Below, one piece after another: positions 1 to 7,104 of a stretch of 46,919 nucleotides of DNA (positions are counted from its first letter, which is position 1; each line of letters starts with the position of its first letter). Location: IMG/VR virus record IMGVR_UViG_3300044640_002616, positions 1 through 46,919 of that record. One strand, 5' to 3'. A program made the position numbers and the translations under genes. The DNA is from a virus. The notes under the pieces are model-generated. The model had not been told where the DNA came from. It worked only from the letters and a program-made list of their open reading frames with translations, and ran no database searches.

Positions 1-450
1 TTTATATGAAGTACGTAGGGTAGTCTTATCTGTTTTTCCTGCAACTTTAAATCCATGATGCCAAACGATAGCTTCAGTATAAATGCCATCCGGTCTATCC
101 CACCATAAAGTTTTGGTAGCCTCAGTATTTTCGTACAGAGCTTTACTAACAACAGGAAGTACTTCTCCCTGTGGTGTAACTGATAACATAGCTCCTTGTA
201 GAGCTGTCTCATTAGCTGAATGAATAAGGTTACCTCTAGTGACAGCCTTTTTTTTCTTCTTATCCCATTGCTCTAACCAATAATCAGCTGTCTGTCCGTG
301 CTTGATAGCGTACTTACGTGCAACCTCGTGAGCTTTAAACTCATTGCTGAACTTATCAATAACCTGTGTAACACTAGTGTATCGAGTATTCGCTACTTGG
401 TACCAATGCTCACTTTCATTGTGTATTATCTGAATACTGTTGTTTTGCAT
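1..450 (-). CDS. PD-(D/E)XK (RecB/Cas4-like) nuclease, partial
   Basis: I translated this reverse-strand reading frame by hand. It starts at the ATG complementary to 448-450 and runs open through 150 codons off the left edge, so the C-terminus is missing. The N-terminus has a Y-T-S-V-T-Q-V-I motif (residues 24-31), followed by R-G-N-L-I-H and E81. Near residues 126-142 lies E-A-I-V-W then G-K-T-D-K. This order (SVT motif, RG..H...E, then an acidic core) is typical of phage PD-(D/E)XK exonucleases related to RecB and Cas4, which process DNA ends in recombination. The catalytic Asp and QxK or ExK part probably lies beyond the window. The family call is inferred from motif order only. Confidence 0.6.
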   Translation of the reverse strand, partial: MQNNSIQIIHNESEHWYQVANTRYTSVTQVIDKFSNEFKAHEVARKYAIKHGQTADYWLEQWDKKKKKAVTRGNLIHSANETALQGAMLSVTPQGEVLPVVSKALYENTEATKTLWWDRPDGIYTEAIVWHHGFKVAGKTDKTTLRTSYK

Positions 451-506
451 TTTAATACTGAGGTTGTTTTTATGGAATCCTGTACAGTTGTAAGTGTTCC
501 ATAAGT

Positions 507-713
507 TTAATTTATTAACAGCTTTGGTTCAGTTGAGATCTCTGTTGCCTGATGCCATGACACTTTCTCTCCACAAGAAAGTTCATACACAATATACAAA
601 CCATTACCCCTAACTGTAAACGCTGTAACAATACGGACAAGCTGCTCTCCGTCTGTAACAAGATATACAGCTTGTCCGTAGTTAAATTCTAAAAGTAGAT
701 TAAGGCTGTACAT
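507..713 (-). CDS. small hypothetical protein, beta-rich
   Basis: This 68-residue protein is not recognised. It reads as a compact beta-rich domain with many Val, Tyr and Gly residues and no membrane segment or signal peptide. It lies 5 nt after the stop of the RyR-domain gene on the same strand, so the two are probably co-transcribed. The reading frame is free of low-complexity sequence and looks coding. Confidence 0.6.
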   Translation of the reverse strand: MYSLNLLLEFNYGQAVYLVTDGEQLVRIVTAFTVRGNGLYIVYELSCGEKVSWHQATEISTEPKLLIN

Positions 714-718
714 GTGTG

Positions 719-1369
719 CTATCTAGTGACGGCTTTTACAGCATACATCTGAGCAGTCTCTAAATTGGTTTTAGCAATAGTTGCAAGTCTGTGTGTATCA
801 ATTGCCTGTTGCTGCTCTAGCATTGTTGGCTCGGTAGTTTTGATGTTTACCCATTTATCAATCTCATCAAAAGCATCAGCGAATATCTGCTTGATAGCTG
901 CTACATCTTTTCTTTGACCTGGATTGAATTGTACGGACATTACTTGCTGTCCACGAGTAAGAGATGTTGGTGTAGGTTCACCTTGCAATGTTTTCACTAC
1001 TGTAGAAATACCATTACCTAAGCTGTAAACCACTTGTCTAAAAATGTAATCTTTAGCACGTTGTTCAGCTGGTAATTCATGGTAAGGACGAAAACAAGGA
1101 TGCTCTTTAGTCTCAGGGTTTTTAATTGTACCGTACTTCCAGCCTTCAGCTTCTTTTTGAGCTAACCAAGATTCATGGGAATTTTCTGGAGTAGCGTCTG
1201 GGTTTGCAAGGTGAAAGTTTACTCCATTTATAGCTGATGACTTTTGCCATTCAGGTGCGTCTTCCCAACTTGGTTGAGAATTATCTCCCATAGCTGAGCA
1301 ATAAGCTTTGTTAATTTCGTGAGCCACTTTCGCAATGAACTCTGGAGATAGGTGAATTGTCTCTAACAT
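719..1369 (-). CDS. RyR-domain protein with Acb2/Tad1-like C-terminal domain
   Basis: The 216-residue protein has two parts. Residues about 10-115 read as a RyR (ryanodine receptor repeat) domain: H-E-S-W at 65-68, then K-E-A-E-G-W-K-Y-G at 72-80, H-P at 90-91 and P-Y-H-E-L-P at 95-100. Residues about 145-216 match the pattern I know for the Acb2/Tad1 hairpin family: F-N-P at 148-150, V-A-A-I-K at 156-160, then R-L-A-T-I-A-K-T-N-L-E-T-A-Q-M and a terminal A-V-K-A-V-T. Family members sequester cyclic nucleotide signals of CBASS or Thoeris defence. RyR domains recur in bacterial conflict systems. A sponge that blocks host nucleotide signalling is inferred; the domain reading itself is fairly clear. 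It sits upstream of the 68-residue gene on the minus strand. Confidence 0.7.
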   Translation of the reverse strand: MLETIHLSPEFIAKVAHEINKAYCSAMGDNSQPSWEDAPEWQKSSAINGVNFHLANPDATPENSHESWLAQKEAEGWKYGTIKNPETKEHPCFRPYHELPAEQRAKDYIFRQVVYSLGNGISTVVKTLQGEPTPTSLTRGQQVMSVQFNPGQRKDVAAIKQIFADAFDEIDKWVNIKTTEPTMLEQQQAIDTHRLATIAKTNLETAQMYAVKAVTR

Positions 1370-1419
1370 ATTGTCGATTTATTATTGATTTACAAATGTT
1401 GAGTGAGTGTCATCCATAA

Positions 1420-1677
1420 TTAAATCCAACGAACTGTAGTTTCAAATTTAGCTTTTAACCATAATACCATTACTTCCATCTCTGTCCAAACCTTCACTGG
1501 TTTATGAGTTGTATAATCTATCGCTACAAGGTAGCTGTCATCTACTGGATAAACATTATACATAACTCCTCCTTCAACCCACTCTGTACTAAACTCCGTT
1601 TCCTCTGTTACCTCAAACCCTACTGTCCACCATTGCTCTACCCCACGCTGGTTACAAGAAATTAGAATCTCACGCAT
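1420..1677 (-). CDS. small hypothetical protein
   Basis: This 85-residue protein is not recognised. It is rich in Glu, Val, Thr and Trp, with W-W-T-V-G-F near the N-terminus and a likely beta-sheet core. No signal peptide or membrane segment is visible. It is the first gene of the minus-strand group that runs toward position 1, so its promoter should lie in 1678-1800 beside the tandem repeat. Confidence 0.6.
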   Translation of the reverse strand: MREILISCNQRGVEQWWTVGFEVTEETEFSTEWVEGGVMYNVYPVDDSYLVAIDYTTHKPVKVWTEMEVMVLWLKAKFETTVRWI

Positions 1678-1742
1678 ATCTATAAAAATTGTTGACTATG
1701 GTGAGTGAGTTGACGTAAAGGTATGGTAGCTTTTATATACAG

Positions 1743-1792
1743 ATAGCCCCGTGGGTTGAATTGTGAATATAGCCCCCTGGGTTTAACTGTGA
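1743..1792. repeat. two-copy tandem repeat in divergent intergenic region
   Basis: Two 24-nt copies start at 1743 and 1769 with a 26-nt period and differ at three positions. Each begins ATAGCCCC and ends in TGTGA, with GGGTT in between. They lie in the 337-nt gap between a minus-strand gene (start 1677) and a plus-strand gene (start 2015), where promoters for both directions are expected. A paired operator for a phage regulator is a reasonable inference. The rest of the gap holds only a GC-rich, tRNA-like folded stretch near 1828-1898. Confidence 0.6.
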
Positions 1793-2014
1793 TAGGTTGA
1801 GAGTGAGGTGAAATTTAACGTGTGTTGTGAGGACATGGTAGCACCTCCAAGGTGAGTCCCCCACTTAGAATTGCAGGGGAAAGTCCCGCACCAATCTTGT
1901 ATGATGAAGTAAAGTCAAACATTATTAACCACAATTCTACTTTTTGTGGCAAGGTGTTGTTCTTATCCTGTCAACTTAGTTTATCCATTTTTATAACCAT
2001 AAATTGTCCAAATT

Positions 2015-2623
2015 ATGACAACAGATCAAAGTGCACAAACTAGCACAACAGGTATCAACGGTGTGCCAATGTCTCAACAAGTGTTTAACAGTATCATAAA
2101 CAAACGCAAGCAAATCAGCTTGAGTGAGTTCAGAGACCAACAAACACGCTTGATGATACAAGGCAAAGGAACCTTTATTACAGCAGCTGAACAACGGTTG
2201 AAGACACCAGGCCAGAAAGCTTACTTTGACAAGTACATCTATAATACCAATGGTATTAACATGGACGTACTTGGAACAGTAGATTTCAAACGTAAGTTTA
2301 CCAAAGCTTTACAGCTTGAGAGTGCTGGTGACGCTGAAGGTGCATCAGCCTTGTATCGTGAATTGTTGAACGACTGTCAAATCAGTTTTAACGTTATAGC
2401 TAACGCTAATACTAGACAGTTCAACAATGGTGACATTGTGAAAGCAGTAATAGCTGAAGTTGACGGACGTAATGGTAAAACATTAGGTTTAGACAAAGTG
2501 ACCTACGAGCCACCAGTTACAGCTGTTTCCAAAGCAATTAACCTTAGCTCGTTGTTGTTGGTTGAAGAGCCAACTGCTCCAGCTACAGAGAACATCATCA
2601 ATCCTGAATTCGCTACTGCATAG
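2015..2623 (+). CDS. hypothetical protein, 202 aa
   Basis: This protein is not recognised. It has a Thr/Ser/Gln-rich N-terminal tail (about 20 residues), a soluble mixed alpha/beta body containing K-R-K-F-T-K-A-L-Q-L, and a short acidic, Ala/Pro-rich C-terminus. There are no membrane segments. It is transcribed alone and followed by a strong terminator at 2688-2716, so it is a single-gene unit. An isolated, well-insulated gene next to the control region may be expressed early or highly, but that is inference. Confidence 0.75.
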   Translation: MTTDQSAQTSTTGINGVPMSQQVFNSIINKRKQISLSEFRDQQTRLMIQGKGTFITAAEQRLKTPGQKAYFDKYIYNTNGINMDVLGTVDFKRKFTKALQLESAGDAEGASALYRELLNDCQISFNVIANANTRQFNNGDIVKAVIAEVDGRNGKTLGLDKVTYEPPVTAVSKAINLSSLLLVEEPTAPATENIINPEFATA

Positions 2624-2687
2624 TAGAACATTGTTGTTTCGTAGAAACCAATTCAGAGTTGAGTGAAGTGTCATTGCACGCTGCACG

Positions 2688-2716
2688 GGGAAGAGTTTTG
2701 GCTCTTCCCTTTTTAT
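2688..2716 (+). terminator. rho-independent terminator
   Basis: An 8-bp perfect stem, GGGAAGAG with CTCTTCCC around a 6-nt loop, is followed directly by TTTTT. It ends the single-gene unit of the 202-residue protein. Confidence 0.9.
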
Positions 2717-2744
2717 TGTATCTATTCACTTCTAAATACATCGT

Positions 2745-2882
2745 ATGAAACGTTACTGGATTCAAATCGGCAATCAATTTAAAATCCTCGCATCTACACT
2801 CACGCTCACAATTGGTGAAAGCGTATTCGTGAACGGGTGTGAATGTAGAGTTGACGGATTGTATTACACACGTAATACATAG
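2745..2882 (+). CDS. very small protein, 45 aa
   Basis: A 46-codon frame starts MKRYWIQIGNQFK and ends LYYTRNT. It lies between two strong terminators (2688-2716 and 2904-2932), which argues that it is a separate transcript. The sequence contains C-E-C and alternating beta-type residues. The function is unknown. The frame is too short for coding statistics, and the support comes from its position between terminators. Confidence 0.5.
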   Translation: MKRYWIQIGNQFKILASTLTLTIGESVFVNGCECRVDGLYYTRNT

Positions 2883-2903
2883 TGAGACGGGTTAGTAAGC
2901 ATT

Positions 2904-2932
2904 GGGAGTTCCGAAGTGGAACTCCCTTTTTT
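2904..2932 (+). terminator. rho-independent terminator
   Basis: A 9-bp perfect stem, GGGAGTTCC with GGAACTCCC around a 5-nt loop, is followed by six T. It lies 21 nt after the 45-codon gene and ahead of the convergent RepL-like gene. Confidence 0.9.
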
Positions 2933-2975
2933 AGTCTCGCTACAGAAGCGACTAGTCGATTTTCAACAAGATTGG

Positions 2976-3476
2976 TTAAGAAGCTAAGTCTTCATACATC
3001 GTTGGTGGCACATAGTCATTTTCTACAGCTTTAGACACAATTTGCTTGTGGTTAGGGTACATCTTTAATCTATTACCGCTACATAAGTATCTTGGATTAA
3101 CCCAATAAGTATTCTCTTGCTTCCTACATATAAGAGCAACATCGACAAGACACAAACGAGCCTTTTGAATTTGACGCTCTGATAAATTGAGTACGGTACA
3201 GAGCTGCTTGTCGTCTAACTTAATCTCATCTGAATCTTTTGGAAGATAGTATTGGATATAAGTGTACAACTTGAGAGCAGCTGGAAGGAGCTGAAGAAGA
3301 ATATTCATCTTATTAATTCTGTCAGATCCTCTGTAAATTCTAGTAAAATGGATAGACTCGACTTCAAAGTATTCCTCATCAGTAAGCTTCTCTTTCCAGC
3401 TAGGTACATCACGCTTCTTTACTCGATGGATAGGTATCTGTAAGGTCTCTAAAAAGGGATTTATACGCATAAACAT
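2976..3476 (-). CDS. RepL-like winged-helix replication or regulatory protein
   Basis: The 166-residue protein has a central winged-helix pattern. A helical stretch (A-A-L-K-L-Y-T-Y-I) is followed by L-D-D-K-Q-L-C, then L-S-E-R-Q-I-Q-K-A as recognition helix, and a wing and tail Y-W-V-N-P-R-Y-L-C-S-G. The ending ...VNP...G is typical of RepL plasmid initiators, and RepL-like genes are known in Bacteroidota phages. It would bind DNA at an origin or operator. Two palindromes lie just in front of the gene (3502-3519 and 3540-3561), which suits autoregulation or origin binding. The alternative start is Met3. An ordinary regulator remains possible. Confidence 0.55.
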   Translation of the reverse strand: MFMRINPFLETLQIPIHRVKKRDVPSWKEKLTDEEYFEVESIHFTRIYRGSDRINKMNILLQLLPAALKLYTYIQYYLPKDSDEIKLDDKQLCTVLNLSERQIQKARLCLVDVALICRKQENTYWVNPRYLCSGNRLKMYPNHKQIVSKAVENDYVPPTMYEDLAS

Positions 3477-3501
3477 GTATTTTAAGCAATTTACGAACTT
3501 T

Positions 3502-3519
3502 AAGTGTATTTATACACTT
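3502..3519. promoter_or_regulatory. palindromic operator candidate 1
   Basis: An 18-nt palindrome has arms AAGTGTAT and ATACACTT around a 2-nt centre. It lies 26 nt upstream of the RepL-like gene's start and shares its half-site with the second palindrome. Confidence 0.55.
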
Positions 3520-3539
3520 TTTCTTCGTAAATGTTCCAA

Positions 3540-3561
3540 AAATACACTTTTTAGTGTATTT
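3540..3561. promoter_or_regulatory. palindromic operator candidate 2
   Basis: A 22-nt palindrome has arms AAATACACT and AGTGTATTT around TTTT. The half-site AATACACT is the same as in the palindrome at 3502-3519, with reversed spacing. Two such sites upstream of a winged-helix gene suggest binding by that protein or by another dimeric regulator. Confidence 0.55.
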
Positions 3562-3810
3562 CAAAAGTGCCAAATGCCTTTTTCGTTTTAAGGAAGTCAA
3601 TGGTAGCAAGGGTTCCAGAGATTTTGGGAGTATATAGAGAGAAAGCCCTGCCTTTTCAGTCCCAGAAGTGGTGTAAGTTTTCTGCAAGATGTACAGAAAT
3701 TCTACACTTTTTTAAATTTTTGTGCAAGAATAACGTAACGTGAAATCGCTGAAACCCAAGCCCAGTAAGGCTTTGAAGTGTGTTGACTCTCTCGCTTACG
3801 CTCGAGTGCT

Positions 3811-4001
3811 ATACCTCTAACTCCTCTTCTCCTCTCCTTCATTTCCTCTCTCATCTCTCACTTTCCTCAATCCACTATTTATCGCAGCTTACAAACCCAA
3901 TCCTATTTTCCCACTACCTTATTAAAACCACCACATTCCCAACTATATTTTCCCACTTTCCAATAATTCAAACCACATTAACTCACACAAATTCTCAAAT
4001 T
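3811..4001 (+). other. near G-free pyrimidine-rich tract
   Basis: About 190 nt contain only two G residues (near 3894 and 3897) on the plus strand. The first part (3811-3880) is almost all C and T, the rest C, T and A. The 12-mer TATTTTCCCACT occurs twice (3904-3915 and 3946-3957). A frame runs through it in phase with the 96-residue gene downstream, but its composition is unlike protein coding, so I take it as an untranslated leader or origin-like element. The gap 3477-3810 upstream holds the palindromes and no convincing gene. Confidence 0.6.
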
Positions 4002-4292
4002 ATGTACACGACTGAACAACAAATCCAAGACAGGATTAACGAAATCGACGCAGAAGCCGCTGAAATACGTCAATTAAAAGCTAAAAACAGACTTACAGTA
4101 GAAGACGTTGAAGACATCTCAGAGAATTATCAGTATAACCTAGAATGGACTTATGCTCTCTCTGAACTACAAGATAAACGTAATGAGCTGATTAAACAAC
4201 GCAACGCATTTCACACAGTAGAGCAAAATGAAAGCTTAATACTAATCCCAAATATGACACCTGGTACAGCAATGTGCCAATGTGTTTTTTAA
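4002..4292 (+). CDS. coiled-coil hypothetical protein, 96 aa
   Basis: The start chosen is the ATG at 4002 (MYTTEQQIQDRINEID). An in-phase extension upstream to 3780 is possible but lies in the G-free tract. The protein is helical and charged, with heptad-like Ile/Leu spacing over residues 5-75, so a short coiled coil is likely. No enzyme motif is visible. Its end overlaps the next gene by 11 nt, which indicates translational coupling. Confidence 0.65.
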   Translation: MYTTEQQIQDRINEIDAEAAEIRQLKAKNRLTVEDVEDISENYQYNLEWTYALSELQDKRNELIKQRNAFHTVEQNESLILIPNMTPGTAMCQCVF

Positions 4293-4587
4293 ATCACATT
4301 CAAAATTAAAACTCATGCAATTAATCATTGCCCTTGCATTTTTCAGCCTAACTACATGGCTGTGGATTACCTACACTATTGGTGTAGTCGTATCCTTTAT
4401 CATGATTCAGCACATATACTTAGACAAACCAGTGCGAACAGCTGACTCCCAAGATTTAGCAGTCGTCATAGTCTTTGCATTTAGCTCATGGTTGTTCATC
4501 ATTCAAGCTTTATCCATTGAATTACTAATCATAGCAGGTAGCACACAACTTGTTAAAAAGCTACGTAACAAACTAAGATTGTCTTAA
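4282..4587 (+). CDS. small membrane protein
   Basis: The 101-residue protein has hydrophobic segments at about residues 12-45 (probably two helices) and 60-88, ending in a basic tail K-K-L-R-N-K. It is an integral membrane protein of unknown role. It starts inside the end of the preceding coiled-coil gene. Met12 is an alternative start that removes a basic N-terminus. Early phage membrane proteins often act in superinfection exclusion or host takeover, but nothing here proves that. Confidence 0.6.
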   Translation: MFFKSHSKLKLMQLIIALAFFSLTTWLWITYTIGVVVSFIMIQHIYLDKPVRTADSQDLAVVIVFAFSSWLFIIQALSIELLIIAGSTQLVKKLRNKLRLS

Positions 4588-4594
4588 ACTAATA

Positions 4595-4693
4595 GGGAAA
4601 TCCTAGGCAGAGCAGTCACTCAAGAAAAGTGTGAAAGTATAGTGCGACTGTAGAGTAGGTAGAGGGAGCCACCCTCGCTCTTTTCCCTTTTTT
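4595..4693 (+). ncRNA. candidate structured small RNA with terminator
   Basis: A long-range stem joins GGGAAA (4595-4600) and AGAGC (4609-4613) with GCTCT (4677-4681) and TTTCCC (4682-4687), followed by six T. Inside it, CAGTC (4613-4617) can pair with GACTG (4646-4650), and GAGGG with CCCTC near 4662-4676. The segment could be a discrete RNA of about 100 nt or a large terminator after the membrane-protein gene. No known RNA family was recognised. Confidence 0.45.
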
Positions 4694-4801
4694 ATTCATC
4701 ACAATATTTGCTTATAACTTGTGGTTATAGAGTGAATATTAAACTAGTTTTTAACAGGACTTTCGTGTCTTCTTAAGAGATAGTTCTTTGACATATTGGA
4801 T

Positions 4802-4921
4802 ATGAAACAAATCACAATTATTATCAGTACGACTGTTATGCTGCTTATACGATTTACTCTTGTGTACATCTTAATTGGTATCATAGCAGTCGTACTTGAT
4901 ACTATATTCAAATCATTTTAA
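4802..4921 (+). CDS. tiny membrane protein, 39 aa
   Basis: A 40-codon frame encodes MKQITIIIST then a nearly continuous hydrophobic helix to residue about 33. The stop TAA is two bases before the ATG of the next gene, so the pair look like an operon. A single-pass membrane peptide of unknown role is inferred. Confidence 0.5.
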   Translation: MKQITIIISTTVMLLIRFTLVYILIGIIAVVLDTIFKSF

Positions 4922-4923
4922 CA

Positions 4924-5220
4924 ATGGCTAGAAGTAAATACAGCTACAGCATTGAGACACATAACATACAAGGTGTAAACAAACAATTCCTATTCATTGA
5001 AGATAATGATACAGGAGCTTGTAGCGTTACCAACGACATAGAAAATGTTATTCAAGAGATAACCCAACAGGAACATATCCATCCAAGTCAGCTAGTAATA
5101 GCTTATAAAGACACTGATGGTGTATGGGATGGATTTGATTGGGACACACAACAATTTGTGTACATCACAGCTCAAAGTAAACAAGACGTAATCAATGAAT
5201 TTAAAACCGCAACTGTTTAA
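4924..5220 (+). CDS. hypothetical protein, 98 aa
   Basis: This protein is not recognised. It is soluble and acidic, with several Asp- and Trp-containing turns (D-G-V-W-D-G-F-D-W-D). No cofactor or metal motif is clear. It is part of a tightly packed plus-strand run and is followed two bases later by the DUF6011-like gene. Confidence 0.7.
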   Translation: MARSKYSYSIETHNIQGVNKQFLFIEDNDTGACSVTNDIENVIQEITQQEHIHPSQLVIAYKDTDGVWDGFDWDTQQFVYITAQSKQDVINEFKTATV

Positions 5221-5222
5221 TT

Positions 5223-5708
5223 ATGCAAGGTAAAATTCCACTAAGAAACGCTTATGAATTTTTACTAGCTGGAAAATGCCATGTAATGTTCTATACACCT
5301 ACACCAAAAAAAGGAGCAATTACAACTGTCAACAAATTTTCCTATTACATCAAACGTAAAAAGGAACAATTTGTATGGTACGTGTATACAGAACAGATGA
5401 TCTACTTAGGATACATTAGGGGTGACGTATTCGTTAAAACAGATACGACACCCTTAATTATATCTCTTGCAGAACAGAAAGATTATTTCGGTATTTTCTG
5501 GAAACATATTGTAGCTCAGACGCTACCAGATAGAATTCATATTCTTCATGTAGGCACTTGCGGACATTGTGGTCGCAAATTATCTGATCCAACAAGTTTA
5601 GAAACTGGTATAGGGCCAGAGTGCCGTAAAAAATTAAGCTATGCTTCCGCAAACACTCGACAAATTGATTCGGAAATTTCAACAGGAGAATCAAAACGTA
5701 ACACCTGA
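5223..5708 (+). CDS. protein with DUF6011-like zinc-binding motif
   Basis: The 161-residue protein ends with C-G-H-C-G-R-K-L-S-D-P-T-S-L and then G-I-G-P-E-C. This matches the short Cys4 module I know as DUF6011 (CxRCGRxLTDPxSxxxGIGPxC), present in many phage and actinobacterial proteins. Zinc binding through the four Cys is likely. The N-terminal 100 residues are basic and aromatic and unrecognised. Its last 68 nt overlap the start of the next frame. The biological role is unknown. Confidence 0.75.
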   Translation: MQGKIPLRNAYEFLLAGKCHVMFYTPTPKKGAITTVNKFSYYIKRKKEQFVWYVYTEQMIYLGYIRGDVFVKTDTTPLIISLAEQKDYFGIFWKHIVAQTLPDRIHILHVGTCGHCGRKLSDPTSLETGIGPECRKKLSYASANTRQIDSEISTGESKRNT

Positions 5709-5976
5709 TGTCATAGTTCTTCACCCAACAGATTGGAGTATACTAGTATCAAACTATACTGAAGACCATTTAAACTCTTATCCAGCTGATAAGCCTAAGT
5801 ACCAAGAGTTCACACTTATCAGAAGTTTTGATGTTAAGCTTAATAAACCACTCCTTTTGTTCACTGGTAAAAAATTATGGTATCCATTATATCACCCTAC
5901 AACGCAATCTGTACCTAAAGTACGTAAGCTTGTAGAAACACCCATTAACTATGGTCGCATACGTAATAAACCATAA
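5641..5976 (+). CDS. hypothetical protein, 111 aa
   Basis: The only ATG in frame (5641) overlaps the preceding gene by 68 nt. An alternative non-ATG start downstream cannot be excluded. Residues 20-80 read as a natural soluble domain (V-T-P-D-V-I-V-L-H-P-T-D-W). The gene's end overlaps the glycosyltransferase-like gene by 26 nt, so the three genes are packed and probably translated together. No function is recognised. Confidence 0.6.
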   Translation: MLPQTLDKLIRKFQQENQNVTPDVIVLHPTDWSILVSNYTEDHLNSYPADKPKYQEFTLIRSFDVKLNKPLLLFTGKKLWYPLYHPTTQSVPKVRKLVETPINYGRIRNKP

Positions 5977-6493
5977 CCCAGCACGTAAAATGCCAATGGT
6001 TGAAGAATTGGTACGTTGTAAAATAACTTCTGCAGTTTTTGTGCATAGCGTACCTGCTATATCTCCAATAAAATCTTTAAACCTTACCCACAAATCTATT
6101 GTATGTAAAGCTAAGGAATTAAATATGCCTTATGTATGGATATTGGAAGATGATTGCAGATTTAGTAAACCTGACGCAGCTCAGTTCTTTGTAGCTAACA
6201 GACCAGAACAATTTGATTTGTACATTGGTGGTATCTCGTACGGAGAGCCTTTACCAAACAATACAATTGATAAGTTTTCAGCTATGCATTGCTACATGGT
6301 ACACGCAAGGTTTTACGACATATTTCTAAAGCTACCATCAGATAAACATATCGATATGGCTTTAAGTGATGTACCTAATCGTATCTACAAAGTGTGTAAC
6401 CCATTCGTAGCTTACCAAGCCCCAGGCTATAGTGATATTGCTCAGGCTGAAGTAGACTACACTGATTTATTTAACCAATATGAATTTCTATGA
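5951..6493 (+). CDS. GT25-like glycosyltransferase
   Basis: The 180-residue protein opens with a beta strand (VAYVINHNP) and has W-I-L-E-D-D-C-R-F near residue 58, the acidic E-D-D motif of family 25 (LPS-type) glycosyltransferases where a sugar-nucleotide and metal bind. I-G-G-I-S-Y-G and H-C-Y-M-V follow, as expected for that fold. It is shorter than cellular family members (about 250 residues). In phages such enzymes glycosylate DNA bases, capsids or host surface molecules; the target cannot be seen. It overlaps both neighbours by a few bases. Confidence 0.6.
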   Translation: MVAYVINHNPARKMPMVEELVRCKITSAVFVHSVPAISPIKSLNLTHKSIVCKAKELNMPYVWILEDDCRFSKPDAAQFFVANRPEQFDLYIGGISYGEPLPNNTIDKFSAMHCYMVHARFYDIFLKLPSDKHIDMALSDVPNRIYKVCNPFVAYQAPGYSDIAQAEVDYTDLFNQYEFL

Positions 6494-6852
6494 GACCAGT
6501 AACAGTTGAAGAAGCGTATAAAGTGCTTACACTCCATGCTTTACTACTTTCCATAGATGAGATAATGGTTCAATTAGATGGTACAACAGTAATGCAACGT
6601 TCATTAAAGTATGCAGCTGTAAGACTTCGAAAAGAGATAGATAAAGAAATACCCGACATCGAATCTCTATTTGAAATTGATAGTACTGCTATGTCAGCTT
6701 TACAAGAACGAGCTTCAGAATTAGCTAAGTCGATTTTCACACTCACGCCAGACCAATGGCAGATTGTTGGGGAAACAATTCACATTACTCAAAACCCAGA
6801 TTGGTTAAAGCACAGACAGTTAAAAGCTGTACTTACCCAGCCTAATCGTTAA
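6490..6852 (+). CDS. helical hypothetical protein, 120 aa
   Basis: The protein is almost entirely alpha-helical and charged and is not recognised. It starts four bases before the stop of the glycosyltransferase-like gene (ATGA overlap), so it is co-translated with it. It is the last gene before a 410-nt gap that contains a structured RNA candidate. Confidence 0.65.
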   Translation: MRPVTVEEAYKVLTLHALLLSIDEIMVQLDGTTVMQRSLKYAAVRLRKEIDKEIPDIESLFEIDSTAMSALQERASELAKSIFTLTPDQWQIVGETIHITQNPDWLKHRQLKAVLTQPNR

Positions 6853-7017
6853 ACATTTATTTTTTTACCATACAGGATAATACATAAACTGTATGTAGTT
6901 GATATATGATGTAAAACAATATCGCCTTTTCCTACTCCGCAAATCTGTAAAGAAGAGACGGGTGGAATGTAAGAGAATATCGGTGTTCAAATATCAACGA
7001 GGTTATCACAGTCCTTG

Positions 7018-7104
7018 AATTGTAAGTATTTCAGCCGTTTAACGGATACTGGCGACGACACGGCCCTGTCGTCGAAAAAGCAGTCGTACTTGGTATTTAC
7101 AATT
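7018..7104 (+). ncRNA. candidate structured RNA in 410-nt gap
   Basis: The gap 6853-7262 holds no convincing gene. Inside it, AATTGTAA (7018-7025) pairs with TTACAATT (7097-7104) and encloses two hairpins: CCGT/ACGG (7035-7045) and the GC-rich 8-bp CGACGACA/TGTCGTCG (7053-7074). This closed three-way shape stands out in an AT-rich background and precedes the 75-residue gene and DNA ligase by 150 nt or more. It may be a small RNA or a 5' regulatory element. Confidence 0.45.

Noticed and set aside
1828-1898. tRNA-like sequence (GAGG...CCTC D-arm, a T-arm-like GGGGAAAGTCCC)
   Set aside because: The acceptor ends do not pair, the anticodon loop is not normal and the T-stem has a mismatch. It may fold, but I cannot support a tRNA.
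3780-4001. In-frame N-terminal extension of the 96-residue protein
   Set aside because: The extension is encoded by the near G-free tract and gives a Ser/Thr/Leu/His-rich low-complexity peptide; the ATG at 4002 gives a natural start.
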